In this document: one piece after another, positions 17,219 through 26,177 of the stretch
How the letters are laid out: every line of letters starts with the position of its first letter
Numbering within the stretch: the first letter of the stretch is position 1
Origin: Butyrivibrio hungatei NK4A153
Lineage (GTDB): Bacteria; Bacillota; Clostridia; Lachnospirales; Lachnospiraceae
Direction: 5' to 3'
DNA length: 64,000 nucleotides
Assembly: GCF_000424465.1 (NCBI RefSeq)
Contig: NZ_KE384197.1
Coordinates: 79,394 to 143,393 of the forward strand
The notes under the pieces: model-generated
What the model was told of the DNA's origin: nothing
What the model saw: only the letters and a program-made list of their open reading frames with translations
Database searches by the model: none
Translations under genes and position numbers: made by a program

Positions 17219-18218
17219 ACTCATATCTCTTACCATAATTTCTTTCTACATTGTCAATTATTTCAAGGACATATCTGTCATCTGAAAGACCATAACGTAT
17301 ATCCTCACCTTCAATAGCCTTCAAGAATTCTCTGATCTCATCCCGATATGGCTCTTCCGCAATATTATCAGAATATCCTTCAATGTGCTCTTCCGTCTCA
17401 TATACCTTAATTCGGTCAAATTCTTTTGTCTCAAGATTAAGTTTAAACAGATCATCATTATGTCCATTCCATGTCAAATGAACATCTTCGCCGATTATCT
17501 CAAGTTTGGTCACAGCCGTTCTTGAGGTGACATCAACCAGAAACGAACCGATATTTCCATTTTCATGCTCAATACTTAATATTACACTATCAGGGAAATT
17601 AATATCCAGTCCGGTACATCTTTGATGCAAAACTTTAACGTCCGCAACATTTCCAAATGTGCGTATGATCCACGGCAACTGTATGGCCATTATCTCTCTG
17701 ACACCATTTGTTTCTTTTCTTCCTATAAAGAAATCTTTATAACTTTCCCACGGATGCCAATCAGGAAGATACTGCCCTACATGATACATATAGGTGACAG
17801 GTTTGTTTTGTGAAGAAACAATTTCTCTGAACACTTCCATCTGCCGCTTATATATGAGAGTGCTGGATACAAAAACAACTTTATTGTTTTTGTCTGCCGT
17901 AGCCTTGATCTCATCATATTTATCAGACGTAAGATTAAGCTCCGTAAACACATGAATACCGCCATTTAGAAGCTCTATTATTATATCAGCATGCCTTCCC
18001 GGAGAAGTACATACAAAAGCTATATCAGGAGAATAACTTATTCCTTCGTCAATGGTAGACGCAACTATAAATCCGGCTTCTTTAGCCTGCGCCTGTCTAT
18101 CGGCGTTACTGTCTACACAAATAATCTTTGCATCAGGAATCAACTCTTTGACAAGTCGTATCCTGCGCCTTCCCATTGAACCATATCCTACTACCAATAT
18201 TGAACTAATATCACTCAT
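17208..18218 (-). CDS. Gfo/Idh/MocA-family oxidoreductase (second paralogue)
   Basis: A 336-residue NAD(P)-dependent sugar oxidoreductase. ILVVGYGSMGRRRIRLVK is the dinucleotide loop, and HVFTELNLTSDKYDE has Glu in place of the usual EKP Lys region. GQYLPDWHPWESYKDF and MAIQLPWI follow, with the Gfo/Idh C-terminal domain (EVTSRTAVTKLEIIG-like stretch). It is paralogous to the gene at 18990-19934 and directly follows the CMP-sugar synthetase. The ATG at 18218 has GGGG 6 nt upstream; ATG at 18230 is also possible. Such enzymes in nonulosonic clusters may make or modify the amino-sugar precursor or the finished acid; the substrate is unknown. Confidence 0.82.
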   Translation of the reverse strand: MSDISSILVVGYGSMGRRRIRLVKELIPDAKIICVDSNADRQAQAKEAGFIVASTIDEGISYSPDIAFVCTSPGRHADIIIELLNGGIHVFTELNLTSDKYDEIKATADKNNKVVFVSSTLIYKRQMEVFREIVSSQNKPVTYMYHVGQYLPDWHPWESYKDFFIGRKETNGVREIMAIQLPWIIRTFGNVADVKVLHQRCTGLDINFPDSVILSIEHENGNIGSFLVDVTSRTAVTKLEIIGEDVHLTWNGHNDDLFKLNLETKEFDRIKVYETEEHIEGYSDNIAEEPYRDEIREFLKAIEGEDIRYGLSDDRYVLEIIDNVERNYGKRYEYDI

Positions 18219-18231
18219 CCAAAACCCCATT

Positions 18232-18993
18232 TCATCTTTCAAAACTTTTTGCCAGATCATATACTTTTTTCAACTCTTCATCATGTTCAATATAATACCT
18301 GTGAAGAATCTCCATCATATAGAAGTCTTCTTCAGAATCGATATCCAATACCAGGTAATCCTGCATAACCGAGATGCCGCATTTATGATCCAAGATGGTA
18401 TCTAAAATGTCTGTATCAAGGAACTGCGGTCTGTACGCATATATACTTGCATTAAGTTCATATGAATTCGGTGCTTCCTGCCTGGTCGTATAACCTGATT
18501 CGCATATCTTCTTATAGAAGCCGCTTTTTTCTTCAACCATATTAAAATACGGACTGCGTCTTGCAGGAACTACACTCGTAACCAGATCATAGTCTGCATT
18601 TTCCTGGTATGTAGCAATTATATTCTCAACATCTTCCAATCTTCTAAGCGGAGATGTTATATCCAAATCCACTATTACATCATAATTGCTTCCCGTAGCT
18701 CTGAATGTATCTCTTATAACATCAACCTTGGCAACTTTATCTCCTGCCAGTTCAGATTTACGTTCCACATATACAACGTCACTTATAACAGTCTGCTTTC
18801 TTACAATATCAACAAGCGGCAAACTATCCGTATTGAGCGCCACCACAATGTCATCCGCAGGGTGAGCTTGCTTGTAAAGTCGGATAACAGATAATGTGTA
18901 ATAAACAAGCGGGACACCATTCATCTCTTTTAAATTCTTATTCTTGAATCCTTTAGATCCTGCTCTTCCACATATAGTAAACAAAATTCTCAT
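18232..18993 (-). CDS. neuA: CMP-nonulosonic acid synthetase (NeuA/LegF family)
   Basis: A 253-residue cytidylyltransferase: ILFTICGRAGSKGFKNKNL is the CTP-binding loop, followed by VVALNTDSLP, DLDITSPLRRLEDVEN and SIYAYRPQFLDTD. It activates a nonulosonic acid (legionaminic or sialic type) with CTP, the form used by transferases. The ATG at 18993 overlaps the previous stop as ATGA and has GAGGTG 5 nt upstream. A longer reading from 19026 lacks that support. It sits between two Gfo/Idh oxidoreductases. NeuA and LegF cannot be told apart from sequence here; LegB, LegC and PtmE in the same locus favour legionaminic acid. Confidence 0.88.
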   Translation of the reverse strand: MRILFTICGRAGSKGFKNKNLKEMNGVPLVYYTLSVIRLYKQAHPADDIVVALNTDSLPLVDIVRKQTVISDVVYVERKSELAGDKVAKVDVIRDTFRATGSNYDVIVDLDITSPLRRLEDVENIIATYQENADYDLVTSVVPARRSPYFNMVEEKSGFYKKICESGYTTRQEAPNSYELNASIYAYRPQFLDTDILDTILDHKCGISVMQDYLVLDIDSEEDFYMMEILHRYYIEHDEELKKVYDLAKSFER

Positions 18994-19934
18994 AATACAC
19001 CTCGAGTAATTCTTAATACCTTGCATGCTTCCTCTATTCCATTGTCATTACTGCTTCTTCCTTCAATAATATCAATGAAATGTTCAAGTTCTTTTTTCTG
19101 ATATGAATTTCTGTCTTCAGATAGATCAACAACTTTTCCGGAGCACAACCACTCAATCTTCTGATTAATCAAGTCTGCTACAATTGTATCATCTTCAGCA
19201 AATAATTCTACTCTCCTGAGTGCTTTTCTTCCAAAATAGTCAAGATGCACTTCTGCAAGCATATTTTCATACTCTGCAACGTACACCGCGATATCATCGG
19301 AGTCAATTTCCAGATTTGATTTCCTCTCAATAATGCTTTTTACAGTCTTCGGAAAACCTACCAGATAACTAATGTAGTCCCATTCATGAATCAGATCAAT
19401 AGAAACTCCTCCCCCCATTTCCTTATGTGCAGAATACGTATTCCTATAATCTATTCCCGGTCTCCAATCCGGAAGGTAACTTGATGACATCACTCTCATC
19501 GAATGAACCACAGAAAAGTCAATATTCTTCTTAAGCCATTGTATAACATTGGAATATCGCAAAGGACACGCAACATAAAATAGCTTGCGCACAGAGATTA
19601 GAGGCGCTATATTCTCTTCTCCCGTAACAAAAACAGGCTTCTCGATAAAAAACGCATCACTCAGATGCAGGTATTTATTTATAGTCTCATAATGTAACGA
19701 TGTTGGATTAGTTATAAAAACAGCATCATAAGCTTCTTCCAACTCATCATCCGAAAACAGAAACCTAATCCTCCTGTCAGAATCACTCTCTGATCCCGCC
19801 CCACTACTTTTTCTCCTCAATACATCTATATGAACGCTGTTACCAAGTATATCCAATAAGTTTGAAGAATGTCTTCGTCCCATAGAACCGTATCCAATAA
19901 TAAGAATTCTATAACTACTTTTTACCATACACAT
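18990..19934 (-). CDS. Gfo/Idh/MocA-family oxidoreductase (first paralogue)
   Basis: A 314-residue protein with the N-terminal NAD(P) loop ILIIGYGSMGRRHSSNLLD and the motif FFIEKPVFVTGEE, the EKP active-site Lys of the family. SSYLPDWRPGIDYRNTYS and GGGVSIDLIHEWDY contain the conserved His of the second domain. GAGGTG lies 8 nt before the ATG. It overlaps neuA by 4 nt (ATGA), so translation is probably coupled. It shares the N-terminal and 'YLPDW' motifs with the gene at 17208-18218, pointing to an old duplication. The likely role is redox chemistry on a nonulosonic acid precursor; this is inference. Confidence 0.82.
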   Translation of the reverse strand: MCMVKSSYRILIIGYGSMGRRHSSNLLDILGNSVHIDVLRRKSSGAGSESDSDRRIRFLFSDDELEEAYDAVFITNPTSLHYETINKYLHLSDAFFIEKPVFVTGEENIAPLISVRKLFYVACPLRYSNVIQWLKKNIDFSVVHSMRVMSSSYLPDWRPGIDYRNTYSAHKEMGGGVSIDLIHEWDYISYLVGFPKTVKSIIERKSNLEIDSDDIAVYVAEYENMLAEVHLDYFGRKALRRVELFAEDDTIVADLINQKIEWLCSGKVVDLSEDRNSYQKKELEHFIDIIEGRSSNDNGIEEACKVLRITRGVL

Positions 19935-19975
19935 AGTTTGTCACCTCAACAACTTTTCTCCCAAATAATAACATC

Positions 19976-20016
19976 AGCCTTGTCACATACTATATAATAA
20001 AACATGTAACAAGGCT
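19976..20016 (-). promoter_or_regulatory. 13-bp inverted repeat in the leader before the first oxidoreductase
   Basis: Arms 19976-19988 and 20004-20016 pair over 13 positions on the minus strand, with one G-T pair, around a 15-nt AT-rich loop. No U-run follows, so a simple terminator is unlikely. It lies 42 nt before the start codon, between the pseudogene remnant and the oxidoreductase-neuA block. It could be an operator or an mRNA leader structure. Confidence 0.45.
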
Positions 20017-20051
20017 AACACTATTTTGCAATCCTAAATACTACTTTCTGT

Positions 20052-20702
20052 TTAAATCTCAACAATCATTATAATATCATAGCATATTTGCTCTGTAGTC
20101 AGTGCAAATCTATCATATGTATAACTTACATAGACTCTCTTGGGTGAGATTTCACCTATAAACTCATTTACAGCCCATTGAAAATAACATTTATGTGCAA
20201 TCCGAAAATTAAGAAAACGCTCTAACTTTCTTCTTTTATTTTCATTTGAAAAAGCCTGCTCAGATAAAATTTTCTTAATTTCGCTCTTGTCCTGCCTGCA
20301 TTTTTTGAAAAAAACAAAAAAGCAAACCTCACTCTATCAAGTCGTCGTCCCAGCCTGTATATATCATAATTCTTATTCTTAACATCATCGTTTAGAAATA
20401 ATAAATCTCCAAACGCTCTGGTTATCACTTTTTTATGTAGCTTGTTACGGACAATACCAATTTCATCTCTTCTATACTGAACGGAAGATTGATCACTATA
20501 AGCGCAATGGATAAGGCTATACCGGTCATATAGCCCCCCATTCCCACTCTTTTCATTTCATAAAATTCATTGGAATACTCATATATTTCATCAATGTAAT
20601 TGCACTCAGCACAAGCTTTTAAGTTTAAAAATTTTTACACCCTTCAGCTTCTTTAACTATATCAAAATACAAAAATGAAATTCTTAATAAAACATCAGAC
20701 AT
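20052..20702 (-). pseudogene. Multiply frameshifted gene remnant
   Basis: The only long gap in the glycan region (19935-20820) holds coding-like sequence broken over several frames. Piece 1 (20702-20625) starts MSDVLLRISFLYFDIVKEAE and stops after 25 codons. Piece 2 (20634-20425) has CAECNYIDEIYEYSNEF and a hydrophobic run MTGIALSIALIVINLPF. Then comes a short stretch from a GTG at 20428 (VITRAFGDLLFLNDD). The last piece (20333-20052, 93 codons, no start) reads KSEIKKILSEQAF, RFLNFRIAHKCYFQWAV and ISPKRVYVSYTYDRFALTT. These look like one decayed protein, perhaps a glycosyltransferase-like or membrane protein cut short; I do not recognise the family. The rest of the gap has a 9-bp hairpin at 20707-20732 and nothing else I can support. 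Confidence 0.5.
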
Positions 20703-20820
20703 CTATCTTTAAGGACAAGTCACTCCTTAAAGTCAAAAGAATAGCAGACCCCTCATCGTACTATAGTAATTTGCACTTTTTCAATACTACCACATTTATA
20801 AAAGCATTTCAAAGCAAACA

Positions 20821-21981
20821 TTATATATCATAAAATTTCTTTTTTAAATCAATCCCCCCACTTGTAACTATTTCAACTGCTTTATTTGCAATTTTTCCAG
20901 CTGCATTCCCATCTCCGTACCTACTAACAACATTTTTACACAATTTCTTATGTTCAATGCCCATGGCTTTATTCATCGCAGCTACTATATCAGCAGTTTC
21001 TACTCCGCAATTAATTATACTTTCAGATTGTAATCTGCCACGCTGTCTATCACCTATATTAACTGTCGGGACCTTAAATGCCGGAGTTTCTATAATTCCG
21101 CTCGAAGAATTACCTAATACAAACTCCGCATATTTCATTAGTGACAGATATCTGCGGATTCCCAATGAAGTATATACATGTAAGTTATCCATGCATTTCT
21201 CCGCTTCATCAAGCAATTCATTTATTCTTGCTCCGCCATGATCAGCGTTAGACTTGGTTACAATAAACTCTACATCAGGAAAACTCTTAACAGCGCCAAG
21301 AAAAGAATTTATCTGCTCATCAACACTTCCGTTATCCATTGTTACAGGATGATAAGTACAAAGAGCATACTTACAATCAGGCAGTCCAACGCTTTCCAGT
21401 GCTTCCTGCCTGCTCATATCTGCAGCATTTAATATATTATCAATACTTGTAGAACCATAATTGTACACACGCCCCGGCTCCTCACCAAGCTGGATTACTC
21501 TTCTTCTGCTATCATCATTTGTAACAAAATGCAGATAACTCATCTTGGTAATTGAGTGCCTTATCCATTCATCTATAGCACCCTCTGTGGTATCTCCGCC
21601 ACATAAATGGAAAATAGGCGTCAGTGTATTACCCGCAGCTATAGCAATCGCAAGCGTTTCGTACCTATCGCCGAGAAGAATAACCGCATTATAGTGCTCA
21701 GCTACAAATAATGACGTAAACTTAATCAAAACTTCCGCCTGATTGGATGATATATCTTCTTCAGAATCCGATCTGACCGAAACAGATACTTTATGATCGA
21801 TTCTGATTCCGTCTTTCTCTATCTCATCAACAGTATGACCATAATCGTCACTGAGATGAGTTCCTGTTACGATCAGATCAATTTTCAGATCATCACTTTC
21901 ATATTTACGTAATTCCTTTACTACAGGCATCAACAATCCATATTCAGCTCTTGTAGCAGTTACAACCGCTATACTCTTCAT
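20821..21981 (-). CDS. neuC: Hydrolysing UDP-sugar 2-epimerase, NeuC/LegG family
   Basis: A 386-residue enzyme: VVTATRAEYGLLMPVV, VTGTHLSDDYGHTVDEIE, LLGDRYETLAIAIAAG, HLCGGDTTEGAIDEWIRHS and LGNSSSGIIETPAFKVPT. The RAEYG and GGDxTEG motifs mark the hydrolysing group, which releases the nucleotide and gives ManNAc or 2,4-diacetamido-2,4,6-trideoxymannose. That sugar is the substrate for the NeuB-type synthase encoded just upstream. The ATG overlaps the neuB stop (ATGA). It is the last intact gene before the remnant-filled gap. Confidence 0.9.
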   Translation of the reverse strand: MKSIAVVTATRAEYGLLMPVVKELRKYESDDLKIDLIVTGTHLSDDYGHTVDEIEKDGIRIDHKVSVSVRSDSEEDISSNQAEVLIKFTSLFVAEHYNAVILLGDRYETLAIAIAAGNTLTPIFHLCGGDTTEGAIDEWIRHSITKMSYLHFVTNDDSRRRVIQLGEEPGRVYNYGSTSIDNILNAADMSRQEALESVGLPDCKYALCTYHPVTMDNGSVDEQINSFLGAVKSFPDVEFIVTKSNADHGGARINELLDEAEKCMDNLHVYTSLGIRRYLSLMKYAEFVLGNSSSGIIETPAFKVPTVNIGDRQRGRLQSESIINCGVETADIVAAMNKAMGIEHKKLCKNVVSRYGDGNAAGKIANKAVEIVTSGGIDLKKKFYDI

Positions 21982-22970
21982 ATCTCTATTATTTCATCCT
22001 CATCAAAATCTCTTATAGCTTTTTGTCCAAGTACTTCTTCCCATCTCATCGGACTGATTCCCGTTCCGGGGCGTTTCACCGTAATGTTTTTCTCTGTAAA
22101 CATATCCCCTGCTTTTATAGAAGTCTTTGCAACAATACTCTTTCTGGCAACCGTTCTGTTTTTCTTTTCTGATTCCGAAGGCACCTTGTCCCCTGTACCT
22201 ATTGTTTTCTCAATATTTCGTATAGCTGATACCATAGCAGCAAGTTCGCTTGGTTCAAGACTTGCTTTATGGTCAGGACCTTCCATATTTCTATCCAATG
22301 TAAAATGCTTCTCTATAATCGTTGCGCCTAGTGCAACAGCGGCAATTGGAACTTCAATTCCTTTTGTATGATCCGAATATCCGACTTCAAGTTTGAAAGC
22401 TTCCTTCATAGTCTTCATAGCACTAAGATTAACATCTTCAAAAGGTGTGGGATACTCAGTATTACAGTGAAGCAACTTGATCTCTTGTGTTCCATTCACT
22501 CTAAGCACCTTTATAGCATCAGCTATTTCCGACATATCACACATACCGGTAGACATCACAACCGGTCTCCCGGTCTTTGCCAAGGCAACTAAATAAGGAT
22601 AGTTCGTTATTTCCCCGGAAGGTATCTTCCAAAATGGCATTTTAATAGTATTCAGAAAATCTATACTGTCAAAATCAAACGGGGTAGATAAAAAACATAT
22701 CCCTACCTTGTCACAATATTCTTTTAATTTCAGAAATTCATCATACGATAGTTCCAAATTCTTAAGCATATCAATCTGTGAACCACCGCCTGTAGTTTTC
22801 TTTTGGTATTCCGCTTTCTTTGCATTTATCGAGACAAGATTCTCTGATTTGAAAGTTTGGAACTTTATGCAATCAACTCCTGCCTTCTTCGCTTCATCAA
22901 CCATCTTGCACGCAAGATCAAAACTTCCGTTATGATTAACGCCTGCTTCTGCAATTATAAACACACTCAT
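21978..22970 (-). CDS. neuB: Nonulosonic acid synthase, NeuB/LegI family
   Basis: A 330-residue synthase condensing a mannosamine-type sugar with phosphoenolpyruvate. The N-terminal barrel has IIAEAGVNHNGSFDLA, CIKFQTFKSENLV, FLSTPFDFDSIDFL, KIPSGEITNYPYL, VMSTGMCDMSEI and GYSDHTKGIEVPIAAVALG. A C-terminal SAF antifreeze-like domain (about residues 275-330) has RKSIVAKTSIKAGDMFT. Length and domain order match NeuB, LegI and PseI. The start follows the neuD stop directly, and the gene overlaps neuC by 4 nt. Confidence 0.93.
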   Translation of the reverse strand: MSVFIIAEAGVNHNGSFDLACKMVDEAKKAGVDCIKFQTFKSENLVSINAKKAEYQKKTTGGGSQIDMLKNLELSYDEFLKLKEYCDKVGICFLSTPFDFDSIDFLNTIKMPFWKIPSGEITNYPYLVALAKTGRPVVMSTGMCDMSEIADAIKVLRVNGTQEIKLLHCNTEYPTPFEDVNLSAMKTMKEAFKLEVGYSDHTKGIEVPIAAVALGATIIEKHFTLDRNMEGPDHKASLEPSELAAMVSAIRNIEKTIGTGDKVPSESEKKNRTVARKSIVAKTSIKAGDMFTEKNITVKRPGTGISPMRWEEVLGQKAIRDFDEDEIIEI

Positions 22971-23603
22971 CTATTCTACCACCTTACATGGATTACCATA
23001 TGCTTTAACTTTATCGGGAACATTTTCTACAACGACACTTCCACACCCGATCAGTGTATTACTTCCAATTGTTATACACTGACGTACAACCGTTCCTGCG
23101 CCAACATGTGCATCATCGCCAACCTTCACCTGTCCACACAACGTTGCGCCGGTACTTATATGACAAAATGCCCCTATATTACATTCATGCTCGACAATTG
23201 ATCCTGAATTGATAATTGTACAGCATCCGATACTTGTTTCCGAGTTGACAATAGCTCCCTTGCCTATAAATGTTCCCTCTCCAATTTCTACCTTATCGGC
23301 AACAATTGCAGTAGAATCAACAATAACCGGCATATTAAATCCAATAGCCTTTAACATCTCATAGAGCTTATGTCTTACTCTTGTATTACCAACGCTTCCA
23401 ACTGTAACAATCGCATCCGACCACCCACTTTTGAACAGATTTGGAAGATCGTCATCACTACCAATAACCGGTATATCCATTATTTTCGTACCAATTTCAG
23501 AATCAATTATTCCTATATCCGAATATTTATCTAATGAAAGCACACAATCCAATACAGATTTGCAATGTCCGCCTCCACCGATCAGTAGCAATTTGGATTT
23601 CAA
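22971..23603 (-). CDS. neuD: Sugar O/N-acetyltransferase, NeuD/LegH (PglD) type
   Basis: A left-handed beta-helix acetyltransferase of about 210 residues. LLLIGGGGHCKSVLDCVL is the N-terminal PglD-like Rossmann segment, and hexapeptide repeats follow from about residue 100 (IGEGTFIGKGAIVNSETSIG, HISTGATLCGQVKVGDDAHV). In the legionaminic pathway such an enzyme N-acetylates the 4-amino sugar made by LegC. I prefer a TTG start at 23603, because GGGAGG lies 7 nt before it. The ATG at 23630 would place that ribosome site inside the gene and overlap ptmE by 11 nt. Confidence 0.85.
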   Translation of the reverse strand: MKSKLLLIGGGGHCKSVLDCVLSLDKYSDIGIIDSEIGTKIMDIPVIGSDDDLPNLFKSGWSDAIVTVGSVGNTRVRHKLYEMLKAIGFNMPVIVDSTAIVADKVEIGEGTFIGKGAIVNSETSIGCCTIINSGSIVEHECNIGAFCHISTGATLCGQVKVGDDAHVGAGTVVRQCITIGSNTLIGCGSVVVENVPDKVKAYGNPCKVVE

Positions 23604-23619
23604 TTCAATTCCTCCCGGT

Positions 23620-24666
23620 TCATTCTTCAAATAGTTTCTTCCTCATCTTTTCAAGTTCAGGTAGCTGTCCCATATCCATCCAGTCATTTTCACTAACAGG
23701 AAATACAGCAACTTTTTTTCCTTTTTGCTTTTCCCGCTCTATAATATCAGGAAAACCAATAGCCTCGTCATCATCTATATCATCAATTACCTCAGGTTCA
23801 ACAATATAAATCCCTGTATTAGTCAGAAACGACATTAACGGCTTTTCCTTCATATTGGTAATAACGCCATTTTCTCCCATTTCAACAACTCCATACGGTA
23901 TGTTGATATTCTTATAAGCACATATCATTGTGATTACATTTCTATTCTCTCTATGGAATTGCAACATTTCCTCATAATTAGCAGTAAGTAACGCATCGCA
24001 ATTGGCAAAAAAGAATGTATTTTTAAGCTTTCCTCTTAAAAGGCTCAAGCCTCCACCGGTACCAAGTGGCTTCTCTTCATCATACCAAGTAATATTGTAA
24101 TTTGCCTCATTATCTGAGAAATATGCCTTCATAAGCTCTTTCTTGTAATTCACTATAATATGAAACTCATCACAATTATATGAACGATATTCTTGCATTA
24201 TAAGCTCAATAATCGGCAAATCCCCAACAGGTATCAGAGGTTTTGGTAATACTCTGGTAAACGGATCCAATCTTGTACCTTTTCCACCTGCATTTATGAC
24301 AACGGGCACTTTTAACGAATTTCTAGTCCTATGCTCCGTCAATGATTTTCCACAATATAAATCTATTATTACTCTGTCTTCATTAAGAATTGGAATAACA
24401 ATATAATTTTTCTTATGATATAAAATTTCGGCTTCTTCCATATCCGTAGCATATCTGGGATGACGCTCCGCAGCCTCAATAGCAGGATCTTCCATACCTC
24501 CTCCCGCCAATAAAAACCTTCTTATATCACCATCAGTAATACATCCCGACATCCTGCCATTACTATCTGTAAGAAACAGAATTCCAAAAGAATTCTTATC
24601 TATTCCCTGCATTGCTTCAGATATAGTTAAGTCTTCTTTTCCCAAAAAAATACTGATATTATCCAT
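23620..24666 (-). CDS. ptmE: CBS-domain sugar-1-phosphate nucleotidyltransferase, PtmE type
   Basis: Residues 1-115 form a CBS pair (SEAMQGIDKNSFGILFL, SGCITDGDIRRFLLAGG). A nucleotidyltransferase follows from about residue 122 with VVINAGGKGTRLDPFTRVLP and KPLIPVGDLPIIELIMQEY, then FFFANCDALLTANYEEM. The CBS plus nucleotidyltransferase layout is that of Campylobacter PtmE, which makes GDP-glucosamine at the start of the legionaminic acid pathway. The CBS part may sense a nucleotide. It is the first pathway gene after the flippase, 5 nt downstream, and leads into neuD. GDP rather than UDP use is inferred from the family and neighbours. Confidence 0.85.
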   Translation of the reverse strand: MDNISIFLGKEDLTISEAMQGIDKNSFGILFLTDSNGRMSGCITDGDIRRFLLAGGGMEDPAIEAAERHPRYATDMEEAEILYHKKNYIVIPILNEDRVIIDLYCGKSLTEHRTRNSLKVPVVINAGGKGTRLDPFTRVLPKPLIPVGDLPIIELIMQEYRSYNCDEFHIIVNYKKELMKAYFSDNEANYNITWYDEEKPLGTGGGLSLLRGKLKNTFFFANCDALLTANYEEMLQFHRENRNVITMICAYKNINIPYGVVEMGENGVITNMKEKPLMSFLTNTGIYIVEPEVIDDIDDDEAIGFPDIIEREKQKGKKVAVFPVSENDWMDMGQLPELEKMRKKLFEE

Positions 24667-24671
24667 CTGTT

Positions 24672-26177
24672 TTACTTCCTTTTCAGCAATACTTTAATTT
24701 CATTTACGCTGATCATTCCTGTCGCTATAGAAATTATAAAATAAGCGACAGAAAAACATACCATCGATATAACAAACGGTATAATGACACCTCCGATATA
24801 TCCACTTACCCTCTTATATATCAGTAATGCTACATAGCACACTACTCCTGCAACCAGATATAATACAACGCATCTGCCCAAGATTATTTTGATGTCAATG
24901 TCTTTAAGATACTTTTTCAGTGCTCTGTAAAGCAGAACAACACATATTACGGCAGATATCGAAGTTGCCAGAGCCAATCCTCCTAGTCCCAAAAGTCTCA
25001 ACAATATAAAATTAAGCACAATATTAATCGCTACACCTATAGAAGAGTTGATCATTGGTGACTTAGTATCGCCTACAGCATAAAAACACTTAATAATCAT
25101 CTCTCTTATTGAAAAAGCTATAAGCCCTACGCCATAGTACTTAACAACATCTGCCGTTTTAATAACATCATTGAGGCTAAACGCCCCTCTGTAATACAGA
25201 ATCTTAACAATAACATCTGCAAACATGACCATTATCACAGAAGCAGGTATTATTATCAGAGACGATAACCTTATACCATCAGAAAGGATCTTGCAAAGCT
25301 CCTTCGAATCATCTTTGGATTTAGTCATTATCGGAAATACAGCAGCACTGATTGGGATTATAGTTAGCCCCATCACAAAATCACTTATTTTATTACCATA
25401 CTCGTAAACCGACAATCCTCCGACAACTACAGTTGTTGCCAACGTTCTGTCAATCAAAACATTTACCTGCTGTAACGATCCCGAAAGAATCAAAACTGCC
25501 AAGCATGACATAAACATCTTAAAATATTTATCTCTTCCTTCAAGCAGGATTGAATACTTAAATCCACTTTTACAACTGCATATCCACAAGAATACAACTT
25601 GTATCAACGAAGACAGCAGAAATCCTATAGGTAAAATATAAATATTCCCCACTATCTTCGCAGCAATGATTGTGATCATTACTCCAAGATTAAGCGGCAC
25701 TGACACTAACGCTGTAATCTTTATCCGATCATTAATCTGCAGATATCCCGACAGCACCGTAACAATAGCCGTAAAAACCGTTGCCCATATGCTGAAATTA
25801 GTAAACTGCCTTGCCAGCTCAAGAGTCTTATCATCAAATCCACTCGCAAATATCCCCAGTAACTGTTTGGGAAATATGAAATAAACAGCTGTAATCGCAA
25901 TGCAAATTACTATCAAAGCATTTATTACAGTATTGGTAAACTTAAGAGCAACTTCCCGGCCTTCTTCAACCTTCGCCTTTTGATACATCGGTATATATCC
26001 CGAGGTCACACCGGTTGCAATAAATCCAAATATTGTAACCGGCAAAGTCATTGACAAAATGAATACATCGCTGACCTGCCCCGCGCCAAAATAATTTGAA
26101 AGAACCAGTTCCCTTCCAAATGCAATTATCTTTGCAAACACGGAAACTATAGTAAAAATAAGAACTGTTTTTTTCAC
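24672..26177 (-). CDS. MurJ/MviN-like lipid-linked oligosaccharide flippase
   Basis: A 501-residue protein of about 13-14 membrane helices. The N-terminus has IIAFGRELVLSNYFGAGQV and DVFILSMTLPVTIFG, the pattern of MurJ (MviN), and LIDRTLATTVVVGGLSVYEYG is the matching internal motif. MurJ flips lipid II, but a copy between Wzy and the nonulosonic genes more likely serves as the Wzx flippase for this glycan. It overlaps the polymerase gene by 4 nt. The other flippase in the window (37904-39343) belongs to a different branch. Confidence 0.85.
   Translation of the reverse strand: MKKTVLIFTIVSVFAKIIAFGRELVLSNYFGAGQVSDVFILSMTLPVTIFGFIATGVTSGYIPMYQKAKVEEGREVALKFTNTVINALIVICIAITAVYFIFPKQLLGIFASGFDDKTLELARQFTNFSIWATVFTAIVTVLSGYLQINDRIKITALVSVPLNLGVMITIIAAKIVGNIYILPIGFLLSSLIQVVFLWICSCKSGFKYSILLEGRDKYFKMFMSCLAVLILSGSLQQVNVLIDRTLATTVVVGGLSVYEYGNKISDFVMGLTIIPISAAVFPIMTKSKDDSKELCKILSDGIRLSSLIIIPASVIMVMFADVIVKILYYRGAFSLNDVIKTADVVKYYGVGLIAFSIREMIIKCFYAVGDTKSPMINSSIGVAINIVLNFILLRLLGLGGLALATSISAVICVVLLYRALKKYLKDIDIKIILGRCVVLYLVAGVVCYVALLIYKRVSGYIGGVIIPFVISMVCFSVAYFIISIATGMISVNEIKVLLKRK

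Noticed and set aside
20707..20732. 9-bp hairpin after neuC considered as a terminator
   Set aside because: The stem is perfect but no T-run follows on the minus strand, and a decayed gene begins at once.
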